From: CAZPLZ01 sp964587525
GTDB lineage: Bacteria > Oederibacteriota > CAKKQC01
DNA length: 8,367 nucleotides
Direction of reading: 5' to 3'
NCBI GenBank assembly: GCA_964587525.1
Contig: CAZPLZ010000146.1
Coordinates: forward strand, 1-8,367
Part shown: piece after piece, positions 6,931-8,367 of the stretch
Position numbering within the stretch: the stretch's first letter is position 1
Layout of the letters: each line of letters starts with the position of its first letter
The notes under the pieces: model-generated
Seen by the model: only the letters and a program-made list of their open reading frames with translations
What the model was told of the DNA's origin: nothing
The model's database searches: none
Position numbers and translations under genes: made by a program

Positions 6931-8207
6931 GGTTTAACGGAAAACCCCTCCCCTCGTATTCGTGCCCACTCGGCTTCTCCATTCAAGACATCGCGGCGCG
7001 CCTGGATAAAACGGCGTTCGGCCTGGACCAGCTCGCCCTCAATGATATCCCACTGTACGAAACCCAGCAGTCCGTTGGCGTACCGAGCCTGGCCGATGAC
7101 CGCGCGCTGCCGGGCAGCTTCAAGAAATTGTTTGCGGACGGCTTGCGCTTCGTAGGCGTCCGTATAAGTGAACAGGGTCGATTGCAATGCGATTCGTGTG
7201 TTCCGCCAGGCTACCGTCAAGGATTCCTGCGACTCTTGGACTCCGGCGCGAGCCACTTGGTGGTCAAACCACCGTTGGCCGCCACGGAACAGGGTGTACG
7301 AAATTCTTGCGTCGGCACTCCAACTGCGATCCATGTCCGATATTGCCCCCCGTCCGCTCCGGCTGACGTCCGCCGAGGCGCTCAGGGAAGGCCAGAATGA
7401 CGATGCTGCGCCGGTGAGCTGGGCCTTGGCAATTTCCACGCGCGCCCTGGCCTGGGCCATTGCCGGGGTCTGCTCTGCCAGGACCTCCAGGCTGGGGGAG
7501 GTTGGGGGCGGTGTCACGGTCCAGTTCTGCTGCACCGTGAGCGGGGCAAACTCGTCACGTCCTATCTCGCGGGCCAGCCTCTGCTGGGCCAAGGTGAGTG
7601 CCCGCCGCGCCCGGGACACTTCGAATGCGGCCTCTTTGGCGTCGGCTTGCGAGCGCATGGCGGTCCCAATGTGTTCTCGCCCCGCTTCGTAACGCAGCTG
7701 GACCAGATCGGCATTGCTTGCGCGTCGCTTGGCGATATCTTCCTGCACCTTCACATTTTCCTGTCCGAACATCACGTTGATAAACTCCCGGCGAAGCCGC
7801 TGGCGCAAGTCGGCTTCCTCCTGGCGCAAACGGGAGGATTCGCTGCGCGCGGAGGCCGAGGCCCGCCGGTAGTCAGCGACCGTGGAAAAGCCGGAAAACA
7901 ACGACTGCGAGACCTTGAGGCCCAGGGAGTAGTGAGGGCGGCGGATCCTTTGAAAGTAAAGCCGCTTCTCCGTGTCGGAGTCCGAGCCCACCGCGGAGGT
8001 GGTCACCCTGGGAAGAAATCCCCCAAAGGCGGCATTACGCCTGGCCTTGGCCGCCTTCAGGCGGTGACGGGCCCGGCGAAGGGCCGGATTATTCATACGG
8101 GCCTCTTGCACGCAGTCCTCCCACGTTAGCTCCTCGGCCGCAACAATGTTGGAGAGAACCAGCGACGCGGCAAGCGTCATGATGAAACGCCGAATATGCA
8201 ATGTCAA
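6927..8207 (-). CDS. TolC-family outer-membrane efflux channel
   Basis: Outer-membrane exit duct of the tripartite pump; 426 aa, within the usual range for TolC-family proteins. Residues 2-24 form a signal peptide: basic HIRR, hydrophobic MTLAASLVLSNI, and a VAA-EE cleavage site near 24/25. Two outer-membrane-efflux repeats follow. The first begins LTWEDCVQEARMNNPALRRA and runs through long Ala/Arg/Gln-rich helices with a beta segment ending SQSLFSGFSTVADY. The second has TPAMAQARARVEIAKAQL, SSFWPSLSAS, the strand SYTLFRGGQRWFD, and a last helix with YANGLLGFVQWDIIEGE. The start is a TTG at 8207; a second TTG at 8201 is equally possible, and the ATG at 8180 would remove the basic N-region of the signal peptide, so I reject it. 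GGAGG lies 16 nt upstream of 8207, longer than ideal. First gene of the operon. Confidence 0.93.
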   Translation of the reverse strand: MTLHIRRFIMTLAASLVLSNIVAAEELTWEDCVQEARMNNPALRRARHRLKAAKARRNAAFGGFLPRVTTSAVGSDSDTEKRLYFQRIRRPHYSLGLKVSQSLFSGFSTVADYRRASASARSESSRLRQEEADLRQRLRREFINVMFGQENVKVQEDIAKRRASNADLVQLRYEAGREHIGTAMRSQADAKEAAFEVSRARRALTLAQQRLAREIGRDEFAPLTVQQNWTVTPPPTSPSLEVLAEQTPAMAQARARVEIAKAQLTGAASSFWPSLSASADVSRSGRGAISDMDRSWSADARISYTLFRGGQRWFDHQVARAGVQESQESLTVAWRNTRIALQSTLFTYTDAYEAQAVRKQFLEAARQRAVIGQARYANGLLGFVQWDIIEGELVQAERRFIQARRDVLNGEAEWARIRGEGFSVKP

Positions 8208-8215
8208 TTTTCGGC

Positions 8216-8244
8216 TGTATATTCCTCCATATAATATACGTCAA
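8216..8244 (-). promoter_or_regulatory. Candidate operon promoter
   Basis: On the minus strand, TTGACG (8244-8239) and TATACA (8221-8216) are separated by exactly 17 bp in an AT-rich island of an otherwise GC-rich window. The -35 matches the sigma-70 consensus at five of six positions and the -10 at four of six (it lacks the final T). Transcription would start near 8209, only a few bases before the TTG start, which would make the message almost leaderless and leave the GGAGG outside it; this is a point against the call. No better pair was seen in 8208-8367. Confidence 0.35.
8217..8239. repeat. Perfect 7-bp inverted repeat, possible operator or mRNA hairpin
   Basis: GTATATT at 8217-8223 is exactly mirrored by AATATAC at 8233-8239, with a 9-bp centre. 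It covers the spacer between the proposed -35 and -10 boxes, a common position for repressor or MerR-type sites. On the minus strand the centre holds the GGAGG that could act as ribosome site for the first gene, so an RNA hairpin displaying or masking it is an alternative. No regulator gene lies within the window. Confidence 0.45.
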
Positions 8245-8258
8245 CTGGACTGCGTTTT

Positions 8259-8300
8259 CCTTCTCCCCCCTTCGGGGGGAGAAGGGCAGGATGAGGGGGG
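8259..8300. repeat. GC-rich hairpin, REP-like dispersed repeat candidate
   Basis: A perfect 12-bp stem (8259-8270 paired with 8274-8285) with a three-base loop TTC, followed by GCAGGATGAGGGGGG. Six C and six G flank the loop, giving a very stable structure. Neither strand has a T-run after the stem (the minus strand continues AAAACG), so this is not a typical Rho-independent terminator. The pattern of a C-run/G-run hairpin plus a G-rich tail resembles short extragenic palindromes found in many copies in several Gram-negative genomes; that resemblance is from memory, and only one copy is present here. Confidence 0.5.
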
Positions 8301-8316
8301 TGAACTTCCGAAACGA

Positions 8317-8346
8317 GGGCTCTTGAGAGTCCGAAGGATAACTTCG
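8317..8346. other. Two short hairpins at the window edge
   Basis: GGGCTCT (8317-8323) can pair with AGAGTCC (8326-8332) across a two-base loop, with one G.T wobble. CGAAG (8332-8336) pairs with CTTCG (8342-8346) across five bases. They lie next to the larger repeat and may belong to the same element or to the end of a neighbouring transcript outside the window. No gene was found in 8208-8367 beyond the elements listed here. Confidence 0.25.
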
Positions 8347-8367
8347 AATACAGAATGAGGTTCCTTG

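Noticed and set aside
7168..7692. Plus-strand open frame of 174 codons opposite the TolC-family gene
   Set aside because: Lies wholly antisense to a well-supported gene, has no recognisable domain, and is Arg/Ala/Ser-rich in the way expected of antisense frames in GC-rich DNA.
8230..8235. TATAAT on the plus strand as a divergent promoter
   Set aside because: No acceptable -35 element 16-18 bp upstream, and no gene start follows before the window ends.
8259..8285. Rho-independent terminator
   Set aside because: The stem is strong, but no T-run follows on either strand.
8146..8358. Plus-strand open frame of 70 codons running through the upstream region
   Set aside because: It crosses the start of the TolC-family gene, the palindrome and the hairpin repeat; the translation is explained by repeat sequence and matches nothing I recognise.

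Overview
The window holds four consecutive genes, all on the minus strand, filling almost the whole sequence. It is GC-rich, and every gene belongs to a diderm (Gram-negative) cell-envelope family, so the host is a Gram-negative bacterium. I cannot place it further from sequence alone. The style (fused MacB, adaptor with a very short hairpin, large TamB/AsmA-like partner) would fit a PVC-type, Omnitrophota-like or deltaproteobacterial lineage, but that is a guess.

Reading in the direction of transcription (high to low coordinates): 8208-8367 is the upstream region, with a very strong GC hairpin that looks like a dispersed REP-type repeat and an AT-rich promoter-like patch built around a perfect 7-bp inverted repeat. 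Then come a TolC-family outer-membrane channel (8207-6927, TTG start), a MacA-type periplasmic adaptor (6930-5875), a MacB-type ABC ATPase-permease (5878-3905) and a 1236-residue TamB/AsmA-like envelope protein (3832-122). The first two junctions are ATGA overlaps, and macB and the TamB-like gene abut closely, so this reads as one translationally coupled operon. Positions 1-121 are a short non-coding tail with a GC hairpin.

The first three genes encode a complete tripartite MacAB-TolC-type efflux machine: MacB works from the inner membrane by mechanotransmission, MacA bridges the periplasm, and the TolC-family protein is the outer-membrane exit duct. The fourth gene belongs to the family of long beta-groove proteins now thought to carry lipids between the two membranes. 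Their linkage is the most interesting part of the window, because it raises the possibility that this pump serves envelope lipid or lipid-linked traffic rather than drug efflux. Other points to check are the missing start codon for the TamB-like signal anchor, its abruptly ended C-terminal domain, the minimal hairpin of the adaptor, and the palindrome inside the promoter spacer. I see no CRISPR array, tRNA, rRNA, insertion sequence or phage gene.
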